From Mesobacillus jeotgali (GTDB lineage: Bacteria; Bacillota; Bacilli; Bacillales; Cytobacillaceae): a stretch of DNA of 64,000 bases. How positions within the stretch are numbered: position 1 is the stretch's first letter; the number at the start of each line of letters is the position of its first letter. A model generated the notes under the pieces. That model was not told where the DNA came from, did no database searches, and saw only the letters and a program-made list of their open reading frames with translations. A program made the position numbers and the translations under genes. Shown piece after piece: positions 1-8,437 of the stretch. The DNA is taken from NCBI RefSeq assembly GCF_002874535.1, contig NZ_CP025025.1, positions 618,001 to 682,000 of the forward strand, in the 5' to 3' direction.

Positions 1-736
1 GTACAGAATCCTTCTCAGTTCCAATAGAATTCATTTTTTCAGTATTGGTAGTGGCTATTTGCTTCATACCATCCCCGATGCTGCCGTCGCCGAGTGCAAT
101 CAAGCCAAGGATTGGGACGAGCAGGCCGATGATGATCAGGCCGACTCCATTCAAAGTATCAGAAATCGCAACTGCTTTAAGGCCGCCGAAAATCGCGTAA
201 ATGGCACCTATGATTCCGATGATCCAAATGACAATCCAGACGGAAGCTTCATAGGAAATTCCGAACAGCTCAGGAACGTTGAACAGCTGCAATACGGCAA
301 GGGCACCTGAATACAGCATAGATGGTGCGGTAACAAGTATGTATCCTAGCATAAATAGCAAGACGGTATATTGTCTGACACCTTCATCAAAACGCTTACT
401 TAGAAACTCTGGTAGCGTGGTAAAGTTTCCACCTAGATATTTCGGAAGCAGGTAGGTGGCCATGATGATAATCGCGAAAGCTGCTGTCACCTCCCATGCC
501 ATGTTGGATAGATTTGTTCTGTATGCTTGTCCATTCAGGCCGACCAACTGTTCAGCAGAAAGGTTCGTGAGCAGGAGGGAACCTGCAATAAAAGTGCCCG
601 TCAGGCCTCGGCCTGCTAGGAAATAGCCTGCAGTATCACTGACTTCGCCTTTCGTCTTTATGTAAGAATACCAGGCGACCAGCCCCATGAAAAAAGCGGC
701 AGAAATCAGAGTGAATCCAATACCCCCAATAATCAT
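1..736 (-). CDS. Sodium:solute symporter, SSS family (N-terminal part, runs off window)
   Basis: This is the first 245 codons of a membrane transporter that couples solute uptake to sodium; the C-terminus lies beyond base 1. The start is an ATG at 736, preceded by an AAGGGGTG ribosome binding site. The translation opens with a hydrophobic segment (IIGGIGFTLISAAFFMGLVAW), then has FLAGRGLTG, the segment TNLSAEQLVGLNG, and several further membrane spans including one in LLFMLGYILVTAPSMLYSG. These features fit the solute:sodium symporter family, closest in memory to the SglT/YidK type. The substrate (sugar or another small solute) cannot be told from the fragment. The gene diverges from the DUF1992 gene, with an AT-rich promoter region of about 170 bp between them. 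Confidence 0.85.
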   Translation of the reverse strand, partial: MIIGGIGFTLISAAFFMGLVAWYSYIKTKGEVSDTAGYFLAGRGLTGTFIAGSLLLTNLSAEQLVGLNGQAYRTNLSNMAWEVTAAFAIIIMATYLLPKYLGGNFTTLPEFLSKRFDEGVRQYTVLLFMLGYILVTAPSMLYSGALAVLQLFNVPELFGISYEASVWIVIWIIGIIGAIYAIFGGLKAVAISDTLNGVGLIIIGLLVPILGLIALGDGSIGDGMKQIATTNTEKMNSIGTEKDSV

Positions 737-912
737 TCGTTGACACCCCTTGTTGTGAAATTATTTTAGATACTAAATAGCCTGCTTGCTAACTCTTTAA
801 ACCTTTAGCGTGATAAAATTTTCTTTTACCAAATATTAAAATTAGAAAATACTGGATTTAAGTAATATAATGATAGTAGAAATACTGAAATTAATGGACT
901 GGAGTGGTTCAG

Positions 913-1287
913 ATGGATTTTTCAATGGTGGTATCGGAGGATCGGATCAAGTGTGCTTACAATGACGGAGAGTTTGAAAATTTGCCTGGCTACGGGAAAC
1001 CGTTGAACCTGGAAGATATGTCAGCCGTTCCAGAGGATCTGAGAATGGCCTACAAGATGCTGAAAAATGCCGGTTTCTCTCCGGAAGAACAGCGGTTAAG
1101 GCAGGAAGTGATGTCTATCGAAGACCTGATCCGCAACTGTGAAAATCCAGATGAAAAGAACAGGCTTAACCAGGAGCTAAGCCAGAAGCTGCTTCGGTAC
1201 AATAAAATCATGTCGAGCCGGGGAGCTAAAACAAATTCCTCTCTATTTAAAAATTACGAACGGAAAATTGAAAAGAAGCTATTATAA
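913..1287 (+). CDS. DUF1992 (DnaJ-homologue subfamily C member 28-like) protein
   Basis: A small cytoplasmic protein of 124 residues, rich in charged residues. The segment VSEDRIKCAYNDGEFENLPG followed by YGKPLNL and then PEDLRMAYKMLKNAG is the hallmark of DUF1992, a conserved family of unknown biochemical role sometimes annotated as DnaJ-related although it has no J-domain HPD motif. I chose the ATG at 913 because GGAG at 900-903 sits nine bases upstream; a GTG at 904 is in frame but lies directly against that site. The gene stands alone and ends at a strong hairpin. Confidence 0.8.
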   Translation: MDFSMVVSEDRIKCAYNDGEFENLPGYGKPLNLEDMSAVPEDLRMAYKMLKNAGFSPEEQRLRQEVMSIEDLIRNCENPDEKNRLNQELSQKLLRYNKIMSSRGAKTNSSLFKNYERKIEKKLL

Positions 1288-1291
1288 AGTA

Positions 1292-1328
1292 AAGGGCCAG
1301 GCGGAGATATCCAGCCTGGCCCTTCTGT
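1292..1328 (+). terminator. Rho-independent terminator of the DUF1992 gene
   Basis: A perfect 11-bp stem (1292-1302 with 1314-1324, AAGGGCCAGGC paired to GCCTGGCCCTT) with an 11-base loop, directly after the stop codon. The T-tract is short (CTGTTATT). Confidence 0.8.
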
Positions 1329-1364
1329 TATTAGGTAAGTATAAAAATCTTCGCGTCGAGAAAT

Positions 1365-1605
1365 GTCCAGCTCCAGCGCCTAGCCCCTCGAGTCGCTTGT
1401 CTAGTGTCGCCTCCTAGAAACTCCGAAACTTCAACTCCGCCGGCAGAAGCAAAAAGCGCTTCTTTGCCGGAGTCTCCAGTTTCTGCGTTTCTGGGCAGTC
1501 GGCTATACTTTTCGATTTCGGTCCTGCCAATGAAGTCAAAGAACGACTTCACTGTCAGGACCTCCAGCGCTTGTCGGGGCTGATCAAGGCGCTTGCGCTT
1601 TTCTT
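1365..1605. repeat. Dispersed structured intergenic repeat, long form (copy 1 of 5)
   Basis: It starts with the module CCAGCTCCAGCGCCTAGCC and ends with TTGTCGGGGCTGATCAAGGC plus GCTTGCGCTTTT. The two ends are complementary (AGCGCC/AGCCCC against GGGGCT/GGCGCT), so the element can fold end to end. The interior has GAAGTC/GACTTC and CCGGCA/TGCCGG hairpins. It lies between the ends of two convergent genes. The closest copy is at 45798-46090; shorter copies are at 18065, 34636 and 41043. Confidence 0.8.
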
Positions 1606-1606
1606 A

Positions 1607-3088
1607 TTACGCTCCGAGTGTTTTGATCTTCTCTGCAGCAGCTGCTGTTTGGCTTACGTATGCTGCGATTGTCTCGTTATCGTCGTTCAATGTTTCAATC
1701 GTTGCATTCATTTCCTCCAGGCCTGCGGTTGCCTGCTCGATAATGGCAGCCAACTCACGTGTTGATGCTTCGACATCACCTGTCTGGCTTTTGACATCAC
1801 TGACAGTCAATTCAAACTGTCCGAATTGGTTTGTCAGTTCACGAAGTGTTGAGCTGACTTCCGAGAAGAAACCGGAAACTTCTTCAACTGCTGAACGGCT
1901 CTCTGTAAGCTTTTCGCTGCTGTCGTTCATTTTTTCCAGAGCTGCAGAGTTTGTTTCGTTCACGGCAGTAAGATTCTCGGTAATCTGGATGGCTGTTTCT
2001 TTTGTCATTTCTGCCAGCTTGCGGATTTCGTTGGCAACGACTGAGAAGCCTTTGCCAGCCTCGCCGGCGCGCGCGGCTTCAATCGAGGCATTGAGGGCAA
2101 GCAGGTTCGTTTGCTCTGTGATGTTGCGGATGTTGACAATGAAGCCGTTCGTTTCCTCAATTTTCTTTGTAAGCATAGAGAAAGTCTGGCTCAGCTCGGA
2201 GATCGAAGAAGCAAGCTCTTTCATGTCGCCCTGAAGCTCGGTGATTTTAACTGAGCCGCTTTCGGATGCTCTTGCAGCCTGTAAAGTATTGTCAGAGAGC
2301 AGGACAGACATATCGGACATTTCATCCATTCTTTGCTTTGTCATTTCTGCATTTTCAGAAATATGGTTGATTTGCTCCGTCTGTACCTGGCTTCCGGCAG
2401 AAATTTCATTTACGGCGATCTTCATTTCTGTTTGTGAAGACAGATGTGTCTGGATTTGTTCGTTAATCTTGCCAAGGCTTTCAGTAACGACAAGAAGCTC
2501 ACCATGAAGCAAAGCGCTGTGCTGCTCTTTACGGACCTTTTCGTTTTCAGAATCAGCAAGGAAGGTCTCCAGCGATTTAAAGGCAGCCTTGTTCAAACGG
2601 ATCAAGACGAACAGAACGGCGCCGATTAAAATATAGCAAAGTAAAATCGCAGTGAATGTGCTGCTTAAAAAGTCCTGGTTTTCTGTCGCCAGCAAGGTAT
2701 TCATGACAACGGCAACAAGGCCAAGGCTGAATCCGGTAACAAAGATTTTTATATCGAAATGGATGGCCGAAAAGACCGCCAGGAACAAAAGGACGAGCAA
2801 AAATGCTCCGTTGCCCCCAAACATTCCGATATAAAAGAAGTGATGAATGAAAATAGCAGCAAAAGCGGCATAAGGGAACAATGACTCCTTCTTAAGCCAT
2901 AGCTGGAATATCAGGAAAAACAGTACAAAAAATGATAATTCACTTACATAAACCATCGTTTTAACAATTGGTTCTTTTTCGATGAGAGTATATGCAGCTG
3001 TCGCAATCAAGGATACCGAATAAGTGCTGAGCATCAAAATGTTCTTCTTTTTCGTATCCTGCCTGCGGAGATTTTGAATAGCCTCCAC
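1607..3088 (-). CDS. Methyl-accepting chemotaxis protein with multi-span membrane N-terminus
   Basis: A 493-residue chemoreceptor that should pass ligand or membrane signals to CheA/CheW. About residues 17-170 form roughly six hydrophobic segments and no large extracellular sensor domain is visible, so it probably senses a membrane or cytoplasmic state. A coiled-coil signalling domain follows, with the highly conserved hairpin tip [20 protein letters not shown] near residues 322-341 and [13 protein letters not shown] after it. There is no clear HAMP domain. The start is a GTG at 3088 with AAGGAGG seven bases upstream. The gene diverges from motAB and has a consensus sigma-D promoter at 3128-3155, which fits the motility regulon. 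Confidence 0.92.
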   Translation of the reverse strand: MEAIQNLRRQDTKKKNILMLSTYSVSLIATAAYTLIEKEPIVKTMVYVSELSFFVLFFLIFQLWLKKESLFPYAAFAAIFIHHFFYIGMFGGNGAFLLVLLFLAVFSAIHFDIKIFVTGFSLGLVAVVMNTLLATENQDFLSSTFTAILLCYILIGAVLFVLIRLNKAAFKSLETFLADSENEKVRKEQHSALLHGELLVVTESLGKINEQIQTHLSSQTEMKIAVNEISAGSQVQTEQINHISENAEMTKQRMDEMSDMSVLLSDNTLQAARASESGSVKITELQGDMKELASSISELSQTFSMLTKKIEETNGFIVNIRNITEQTNLLALNASIEAARAGEAGKGFSVVANEIRKLAEMTKETAIQITENLTAVNETNSAALEKMNDSSEKLTESRSAVEEVSGFFSEVSSTLRELTNQFGQFELTVSDVKSQTGDVEASTRELAAIIEQATAGLEEMNATIETLNDDNETIAAYVSQTAAAAEKIKTLGA

Positions 3089-3127
3089 GTTAAAGCCTCC
3101 TTAGTATTCTATGTATTCATATTTATT

Positions 3128-3155
3128 ATATCGGCATAAAAAATCTGAATCTTTA
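3128..3155 (-). promoter_or_regulatory. Sigma-D (flagellar) promoter for the chemoreceptor gene
   Basis: On the minus strand TAAA (3152-3155) is followed after 16 bases by GCCGATAT (3128-3135). The known B. subtilis sigma-D consensus is TAAA-N15-GCCGATAT, so both boxes match exactly. It lies about 40 bp before the start codon. Confidence 0.85.
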
Positions 3156-3190
3156 TTATTTGTGAAAAATTATTTTTAGTCACCATTACT

Positions 3191-3216
3191 TAAGATTTTT
3201 AAAAATATGTCGAAAT
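3191..3216 (+). promoter_or_regulatory. Possible sigma-D-like promoter for motAB
   Basis: TAAG (3191-3194) is followed after 14 bases by GTCGAAAT (3209-3216), six of eight matches to the sigma-D -10 box, 70 bp before motA. It is weaker than the opposite promoter, so this is inference. Confidence 0.4.
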
Positions 3217-3285
3217 AAAAAGAGATATTATGACAGTTAAAATCAAGAGACACAAATAGAAGTAAAGCAGACAGGGGAGTCGTAC

Positions 3286-4080
3286 ATGGATAAGTCGTCG
3301 ATAATTGGTGTCATATTAGCGATCATTGCGGTAGGAGTTGGGATGGTGTTCAAAGGCGTAAGTGTGACTGCCCTTGCCAATCCAGCAGCGATCTTAATCA
3401 TAATCGTGGGTACTGTTGCAGCGGTGACAATAGCCTTTCCTGCAAAAGAATTAAAGAAAGTGCCCAAGCTTTTCAAGATATTATTCAAGGAACAGGAAAG
3501 TGCCGATTTACCGTCCTTGATCCGTTTATTTTCTGAATGGGCCCAGCTAGCCCGTAAGGAAGGTTTGCTTGCACTTGAAGCGAAGACAAGTGAAATCGAT
3601 GATGAATTTTTAAAGAATGGTTTATCGCTTGCGGTAGATGGCCAGAGCGCCGACTACATAAGGGACGTCTTAACAGAAGAAGTTGAAGCGATGGAAGAAC
3701 GTCACCTTTCCGGAGCGGCCATTTTTACCCAGGCTGGCACTTATGCTCCGACATTGGGAGTTCTTGGTGCAGTAGTTGGATTGATTGCTGCCCTAAGTCA
3801 TATGGATAATACTGATGAGCTAGGCAGAGCAATCAGTGCGGCATTCGTTGCGACGTTATTGGGTATTTTTACTGGTTATGTATTGTGGCATCCATTCGCT
3901 AATAAATTAAAGCGTAAATCAAAGCAAGAAGCACAAGTAAAATACATGATGATAGAAGGAATTCTTTCAATCCTAGAAGGGGAAGCACCGCGAGTGATTG
4001 AGCAGAAACTTGCTTCCTATCTGCCGGCCGGCGAACGGAAAATGATCCTTGAGGAAAGCGGCGTGGCGAAGGATGAGTAG
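3286..4080 (+). CDS. motA: Flagellar motor stator protein MotA
   Basis: A 264-residue subunit of the MotAB stator, which conducts protons across the cytoplasmic membrane and drives flagellar rotation. It closely follows B. subtilis MotA: the start MDKSSIIGVILAI, the span ANPAAILIIIVGT, the cytoplasmic loop FSEWAQLARKEGLLALE, and the paired C-terminal spans around TQAGTYAPTLGVLGAVVGL and ISAAFVATLLGIFTGYVLW. The prolines that couple proton flow to rotor movement lie in these last two spans. GGGGAG stands before the ATG. The gene overlaps motB by eight bases, so the pair is translationally coupled. Confidence 0.97.
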   Translation: MDKSSIIGVILAIIAVGVGMVFKGVSVTALANPAAILIIIVGTVAAVTIAFPAKELKKVPKLFKILFKEQESADLPSLIRLFSEWAQLARKEGLLALEAKTSEIDDEFLKNGLSLAVDGQSADYIRDVLTEEVEAMEERHLSGAAIFTQAGTYAPTLGVLGAVVGLIAALSHMDNTDELGRAISAAFVATLLGIFTGYVLWHPFANKLKRKSKQEAQVKYMMIEGILSILEGEAPRVIEQKLASYLPAGERKMILEESGVAKDE

Positions 4081-4840
4081 GAAAAGGAAGAAAAAGCATC
4101 ACGAAGAGCATATGGATGAGTCCTGGCTGATACCGTATGCGGATCTTCTTACCCTCCTGCTGGCTTTGTTCATTGTGCTTTTTGCAATGAGCTCGGTTGA
4201 TGCTAGCAAGTTCCAGCAACTCTCAAAGGCATTCAATGATGTATTTGCCGGAGGGACAGGGGTGTTCGAGTTCCAGAGCCCGATGCCTGAAGGACAAATG
4301 GAATCGCCGGACGAGCGCAAGGAAGATGTTGAAAAGAATGACGAGGATGATATGGCCAAGGACCAGATGGAACTTTTGGCGATTCAGCAGAAGGTCAATT
4401 CTTATATAGAAGAAAAAAAGCTGACAGATAAATTGGAAACCAAGCTTATGGATGAGGGTCTGCTGCTGACAATCCGCGATAATGTCCTGTTTGAATCAGG
4501 AAGGGCGGAGGTGCGCTCAACCGATGTGAATATCGCTAATGAGATTGCGGACTTGCTGGTCATGGAGCCGCCGCGGAACATCATTATCAGCGGTCACACG
4601 GATAATGTGCCGATCAGGACCGCTAGATATGAATCGAACTGGGAACTCAGCGTAATGCGAGCCGTAGAATTCATGAAAATCATTCTAAAAAATGAACAGC
4701 TTGACCCGCGCTGGTTCAGCGCCAAGGGCTTTGGTGAATTCCAGCCAGTGGCTACAAATGATACGGTCGAAGGCAAAGCAAGGAACCGCAGGGTAGAAAT
4801 ATTAATTCTTCCACGCACAAGCAACAACCCGGGACAATAA
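4073..4840 (+). CDS. motB: Flagellar motor stator protein MotB
   Basis: The 255-residue partner of MotA that anchors the stator to peptidoglycan. It has a basic start (MSRKRKKKHHEEH), one membrane span with the essential proton-carrying aspartate at residue 24 in PYADLLTLLLALF, an acidic linker, and a C-terminal OmpA-like peptidoglycan-binding domain with ISGHTDNVPI and NWELSVMRA. The ATG at 4073 lies inside the end of motA and matches the start of the B. subtilis protein. The aspartate context and MotA-like partner suggest a proton rather than sodium motor. A terminator follows. Confidence 0.96.
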   Translation: MSRKRKKKHHEEHMDESWLIPYADLLTLLLALFIVLFAMSSVDASKFQQLSKAFNDVFAGGTGVFEFQSPMPEGQMESPDERKEDVEKNDEDDMAKDQMELLAIQQKVNSYIEEKKLTDKLETKLMDEGLLLTIRDNVLFESGRAEVRSTDVNIANEIADLLVMEPPRNIIISGHTDNVPIRTARYESNWELSVMRAVEFMKIILKNEQLDPRWFSAKGFGEFQPVATNDTVEGKARNRRVEILILPRTSNNPGQ

Positions 4841-4847
4841 GACGAAG

Positions 4848-4883
4848 AACCGCTGCCAAGCTGTATGGCGGCGGTTTTTTATT
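4848..4883 (+). terminator. Terminator after motAB
   Basis: The stem AACCGCTGCC (4848-4857) pairs with GGCGGCGGTT (4867-4876) with one G-U pair, followed by a T-rich tail. Confidence 0.85.
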
Positions 4884-4954
4884 TTATAAAGGGTATTTTC
4901 ATAAATTTGGATATTTGCTATGATTTACGAATCAAATTTACGAGGTAAAGAGAA

Positions 4955-6175
4955 ATGAATAAACTTAAAAGCTATTATCGGCAATTCCATCCGATTGTTT
5001 GGGTACTGCTGAGCGGAACAGTTCTCGCAAGGGGTTCAGCGTTCGCGACGCTGCCTTTTCTTGCAATCTATCTTTCAAGGAATCTCGATTTGCATCCAGT
5101 ATTAATCGGGATTACGATTGGTATTAGCCCATTATCAGGAGTGGTCGGCGGTTTCCTGGGCGGCCATTTGTCTGACCGATTTGGCCGCAAGCCAGTGATG
5201 ATTGGTTCATTGTTTTCGATGTCGCTCGTCTATTTCGGTTTTATGATCGCGGAAACTCCGGGATGGTTCATTGTATTAAATGCGTTAAATGGTTTGAGCG
5301 GGTCGTTTTTCGAGCCGACAGGCCAGGCACTGATTGCCGACCTGACGGAAAAAAGCAAACGCATGAGGGCATTCTCTCTAAGATATACGGCGATCAATAT
5401 AGGAGCTTCGGTCGGACCGCTGCTCGGTGCCTATCTTGCAGTGGTTTCAGCTAAATCCGCTTTCATGGTAACAGGAATCATGTATTTCATTTATGTACTG
5501 ATTCTGGCGCTGATGATGAAAAAGTACAATCTGGGGAATCCTGCGAGTGAAAATGCCTCTAAAGTAACGATTGCCAGCTCCTTGAAGATCATTGGCAAAG
5601 ATAAAGCGTTAAGGTATTTGATTTTAGGAACAATCATCATTAACTTTGGTTATTCCCAAATGGAATCGAATGTCCCGCAATATCTGGAATCATCGATTGC
5701 GAACGGCGTATTCGTTTATTCAGTAATGTTGTCCATTAATGCGGTCATGGTCGTCCTGCTGCAAATGCCGATCAGCCACTTCGCCGAAAAATTTAAGACA
5801 ATGCAGGTCATGATGGCAGGAGCCGTTTTTCTATCGGTAGGCATGCTGGCATTTGGATTTGTAACAGGATGGTACACTGGCATACTGGCAATTGTCTTCA
5901 TCACAATAGGCGAAATTCTTATCTTCCCTTCAAGCAGCTATCTCGTCGATCAGCTCGCGACAGATGAACTGCGGGGAACATATTTCGGAGCAGCACAGTT
6001 CCGGAGAATTGGCCATTTTCTCGGGCCGATTGCCGGAGGTTATTTATTGAATGAAGCAGGAGGGACTGTATTATTCTCGTTCATAGCCTTGGTGGTGCTC
6101 GGAAGTATCCTGTTCTTCATTCAGGGAAACAAGATTTTTATAAAAACATCGCCCACAGTGGTGAAAAACTTATAA
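4955..6175 (+). CDS. MFS transporter (drug efflux type)
   Basis: A 406-residue membrane protein with about twelve hydrophobic segments. The loop between spans 2 and 3 carries the MFS signature GGHLSDRFGRKPVM, and a proline/glycine-rich stretch (NIGASVGPLLGAYLA) in span 5 resembles the antiporter motif of drug exporters. It is therefore probably a proton-coupled efflux pump; the substrate cannot be inferred. A weak AGGTAAAGAG site stands before the ATG. It is a single-gene unit ending at an exceptionally strong terminator. Confidence 0.85.
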   Translation: MNKLKSYYRQFHPIVWVLLSGTVLARGSAFATLPFLAIYLSRNLDLHPVLIGITIGISPLSGVVGGFLGGHLSDRFGRKPVMIGSLFSMSLVYFGFMIAETPGWFIVLNALNGLSGSFFEPTGQALIADLTEKSKRMRAFSLRYTAINIGASVGPLLGAYLAVVSAKSAFMVTGIMYFIYVLILALMMKKYNLGNPASENASKVTIASSLKIIGKDKALRYLILGTIIINFGYSQMESNVPQYLESSIANGVFVYSVMLSINAVMVVLLQMPISHFAEKFKTMQVMMAGAVFLSVGMLAFGFVTGWYTGILAIVFITIGEILIFPSSSYLVDQLATDELRGTYFGAAQFRRIGHFLGPIAGGYLLNEAGGTVLFSFIALVVLGSILFFIQGNKIFIKTSPTVVKNL

Positions 6176-6211
6176 AAAGAGCAAGATTCCAGGGGGAATC
6201 TTGCTCTTTTT
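6174..6211 (+). terminator. Strong bidirectional terminator
   Basis: A perfect 17-bp stem (6174-6190 with 6195-6211) with a four-base loop. A and T runs flank it on both sides, so it can serve the MFS gene and the small gene converging from the right. Confidence 0.92.
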
Positions 6212-6273
6212 ATGTATGTGAGGCTGCATAGCAGATTAGCATTCACGAAAAATAAAAAGGAAACCGGCAATGT

Positions 6274-6387
6274 TTACTCGGCTTCCTGCTCTGGCGTATC
6301 TGGCTGGCACATTTTATCGACAGCAAAGCCAATTACAAGCATCATTGCAATCGGAATGGAGAAGTTTAAAATATGAACAAATGTCAT
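6274..6387 (-). CDS. Hypothetical 37-residue single-span membrane protein
   Basis: A very short gene easily missed by gene finders. The minus strand has AAAGGAGGA followed after seven bases by an ATG at 6387; an earlier ATG at 6393 is too close to the site. The product begins MTFVHILNFSIPIAMMLVIG, one hydrophobic helix, and ends in a short polar tail (MCQPDTPEQEAE). Size and layout recall small accessory subunits of membrane complexes, such as the small subunits of terminal oxidases, but I do not recognise the family and assign no function. It lies between the MFS terminator and the nos operon and points away from nosD. Confidence 0.6.
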   Translation of the reverse strand: MTFVHILNFSIPIAMMLVIGFAVDKMCQPDTPEQEAE

Positions 6388-6629
6388 GTCCATGTCCTCC
6401 TTTAATCCTTAGTAAGGTTTACATATTATTAATATTATATTGTATTTGTCACAAAATAGACACATCTTCTTTTGATTATTCTGAAAACTTTACGGATGTA
6501 ACTGGTTTACCCCTATTATCACTATAAATCTCTTCATTAACTTCAACGATTCCCAACAATTATTTCAAGGTTTCATCACATTTTTTTGCTAGTTTTAAAA
6601 AGAGAATAATACAGGGAGGAGGCAGCTGT

Positions 6630-7976
6630 ATGTGGAGGCTGATAAGGCCGTTTGCATTTAATTTCTTTTTGCTTCTAATGCTCATCCCCATTCATACCGA
6701 TGCCGATGAGTTCAAAGTGGAGGGCGGCCAATCGATCCAAAGAGCTGTCGACAATGCCGGAAATGGGGATACCATTCTACTTTCTCCTGGATTTTACAAA
6801 GAAAGTGTCGTGATCAATAAGGAAGTCTCTATAAAAGGAGAAGAGGGAGCAATTATTGATGGCGGTGGAGGAGGGAGTGTCATCACGGTGACTGCTTCTA
6901 ATGTAGTTATTGATGGTCTGACAATCCAGAATAGCGGTTCCGGCCAGGAGGACAGCGGAATTTACATTGAAAAATCCGACAAGAATGTCATACAAAACAA
7001 TACGATGAAAAATGTCCAGTATGGAATTTATATATCCAACAGCTTTGAAAACCAACTGCTTGAAAATAGCATTACAAGCAACAATTCACATTTTTCCAAT
7101 CGTGGGAACGGCATTCATATGTTCAAGGGAGGCGGTCATTATCTGAAAGGAAATGAAATCGCCAATGTACAGGATGGGATTTACTTTGATTTTACAAAAG
7201 ACATCAAGGTGTCGGAGAATCATGTAAGTGAATCTCGCTATGGAATGCATTTTATGTTCAGTGAGAGGATCTTAGCTGAGAGAAATCATGTTGAAAAAAA
7301 TGTGACAGGATTCATGGTGATGGATTCAGCTCATATTGACTTCAGAGAAAACAGGGTAACGGACCACTTTCATTTCCGCGGCTACGGAATATTGATTTAT
7401 GAAACGAAGAATGTACAGGTTGAGGGCAATGAAATACTCAGGAACAGCACAGGTCTTTCCCTTGAATATGGGGTAGATACATTAATCAATAGGAATCAGA
7501 TTGCCGCCAATCAGGTAGGTCTTGAATTCATGGGCAAGAATGAAAATAATACGTTTTCTGAAAACAATTTCATCGGAAATGTTGTCCAGTCGAAAATTTC
7601 CGGGGAAGATATGAGGCTGGATGATGGTATGAAGGGAAACTACTGGGATGATTACAGCAGTTTTGACCTTTCAGGTGATGGAGTGGGAGAAGAGGCTTAC
7701 AAGGCAGGTTCTCTGTATGATCGCCTATTGAGGAAACAGCCGTACTGGCAATTCTTTTTTGAAAGTCCTTCGATCAAGCTGTGGACCAAGGCGGAGGCTT
7801 TATTTCCTTCTTTTGGTGCAGCAGATGTATATGATGCCCGCCCGCTGGTAGAACCGGTAACCATGCTTCGGGAAGCAGAACAGCGGAGCAAGGACCGAAT
7901 GGTGCCAGGAGTAATAGGCATTTTGTTTATTTTGTTCTCGATATTCGTCATTGTGAAAGGAAGGAAACTGCGATGA
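6630..7976 (+). CDS. nosD: NosD, extracytoplasmic beta-helix copper-maturation protein
   Basis: A 448-residue exported protein of the nitrous oxide reductase maturation system. It has an N-terminal signal segment (FAFNFFLLLMLIPI), then a right-handed parallel beta-helix made of repeated short turns (for example GIYIEKSDKNVIQNNTM, GIYISNSFENQLLENSI and GIYFDFTKDIKVSENHV). This is the CASH/NosD fold. A C-terminal membrane span (VIGILFILFSIFVIVKG) probably anchors it. In known systems NosD acts with the NosF-NosY ABC transporter in assembling the copper centre of NosZ. The start follows GGGAGGAGG. It overlaps nosL by four bases (ATGA). Confidence 0.93.
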   Translation: MWRLIRPFAFNFFLLLMLIPIHTDADEFKVEGGQSIQRAVDNAGNGDTILLSPGFYKESVVINKEVSIKGEEGAIIDGGGGGSVITVTASNVVIDGLTIQNSGSGQEDSGIYIEKSDKNVIQNNTMKNVQYGIYISNSFENQLLENSITSNNSHFSNRGNGIHMFKGGGHYLKGNEIANVQDGIYFDFTKDIKVSENHVSESRYGMHFMFSERILAERNHVEKNVTGFMVMDSAHIDFRENRVTDHFHFRGYGILIYETKNVQVEGNEILRNSTGLSLEYGVDTLINRNQIAANQVGLEFMGKNENNTFSENNFIGNVVQSKISGEDMRLDDGMKGNYWDDYSSFDLSGDGVGEEAYKAGSLYDRLLRKQPYWQFFFESPSIKLWTKAEALFPSFGAADVYDARPLVEPVTMLREAEQRSKDRMVPGVIGILFILFSIFVIVKGRKLR

Positions 7977-8437
7977 TTAAAAAGCTTGGAATATTGTTGA
8001 TAATGTCTGTTGGGGTAGTGTCGGGCTGCAGCAACAGTGCAATGGAACCGGAGGAAATCAATCCGGAAATTGATGTGTGCGAGGTGTGCAATATGGGTGT
8101 TGCCCACGAACATTATGCTACTGAGGTTGTCACAGCCGATGGCGAAATATATAAGTTTGATGATATCGGCTGCATGGATGAATTCCTGGAAATGGAGCCA
8201 TTGCTTAAGGAAGAAAGTGCAGCGAAAAAATATGTGCGTGACTTGGATACGGGAGAATGGGTTGAATTGGAGAAAGCCTACCATGCTTTTCATCCGGATT
8301 TTTGGACCCCGATGGCAAATGGTGTGGTTAGTTTCAAGGACAAAGAGGGCGCTGAACATTATGTTGAGGAACAGGGAATGGGAGAGGTGCTGGATTATGA
8401 TTCATTAAAGAAACATGAGTGGAGCTGGGGGCAATGA
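7973..8437 (+). CDS. nosL: NosL, copper-binding lipoprotein
   Basis: A 154-residue lipoprotein with the signal MIKKLGILLIMSVGVVSGC, whose last cysteine would be lipidated. The mature part has the NosL signature CEVCNMGV, then FDDIGCMDEF. NosL binds Cu(I) and is thought to deliver copper during NosZ maturation. Gene start and stop overlap both neighbours by ATGA, so nosD, nosL and nosY should be translated as one unit. No NosZ is encoded nearby, so its client here is uncertain. Confidence 0.92.
   Translation: MIKKLGILLIMSVGVVSGCSNSAMEPEEINPEIDVCEVCNMGVAHEHYATEVVTADGEIYKFDDIGCMDEFLEMEPLLKEESAAKKYVRDLDTGEWVELEKAYHAFHPDFWTPMANGVVSFKDKEGAEHYVEEQGMGEVLDYDSLKKHEWSWGQ

Noticed and set aside
2241-2834. 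Several plus-strand frames across the chemoreceptor gene
   Set aside because: They are antisense to an unambiguous chemotaxis protein and lack start signals.
6270-6527. An 85-codon plus-strand frame upstream of nosD
   Set aside because: No ribosome binding site and non-protein-like composition; the opposite strand carries a well-supported 37-residue gene.
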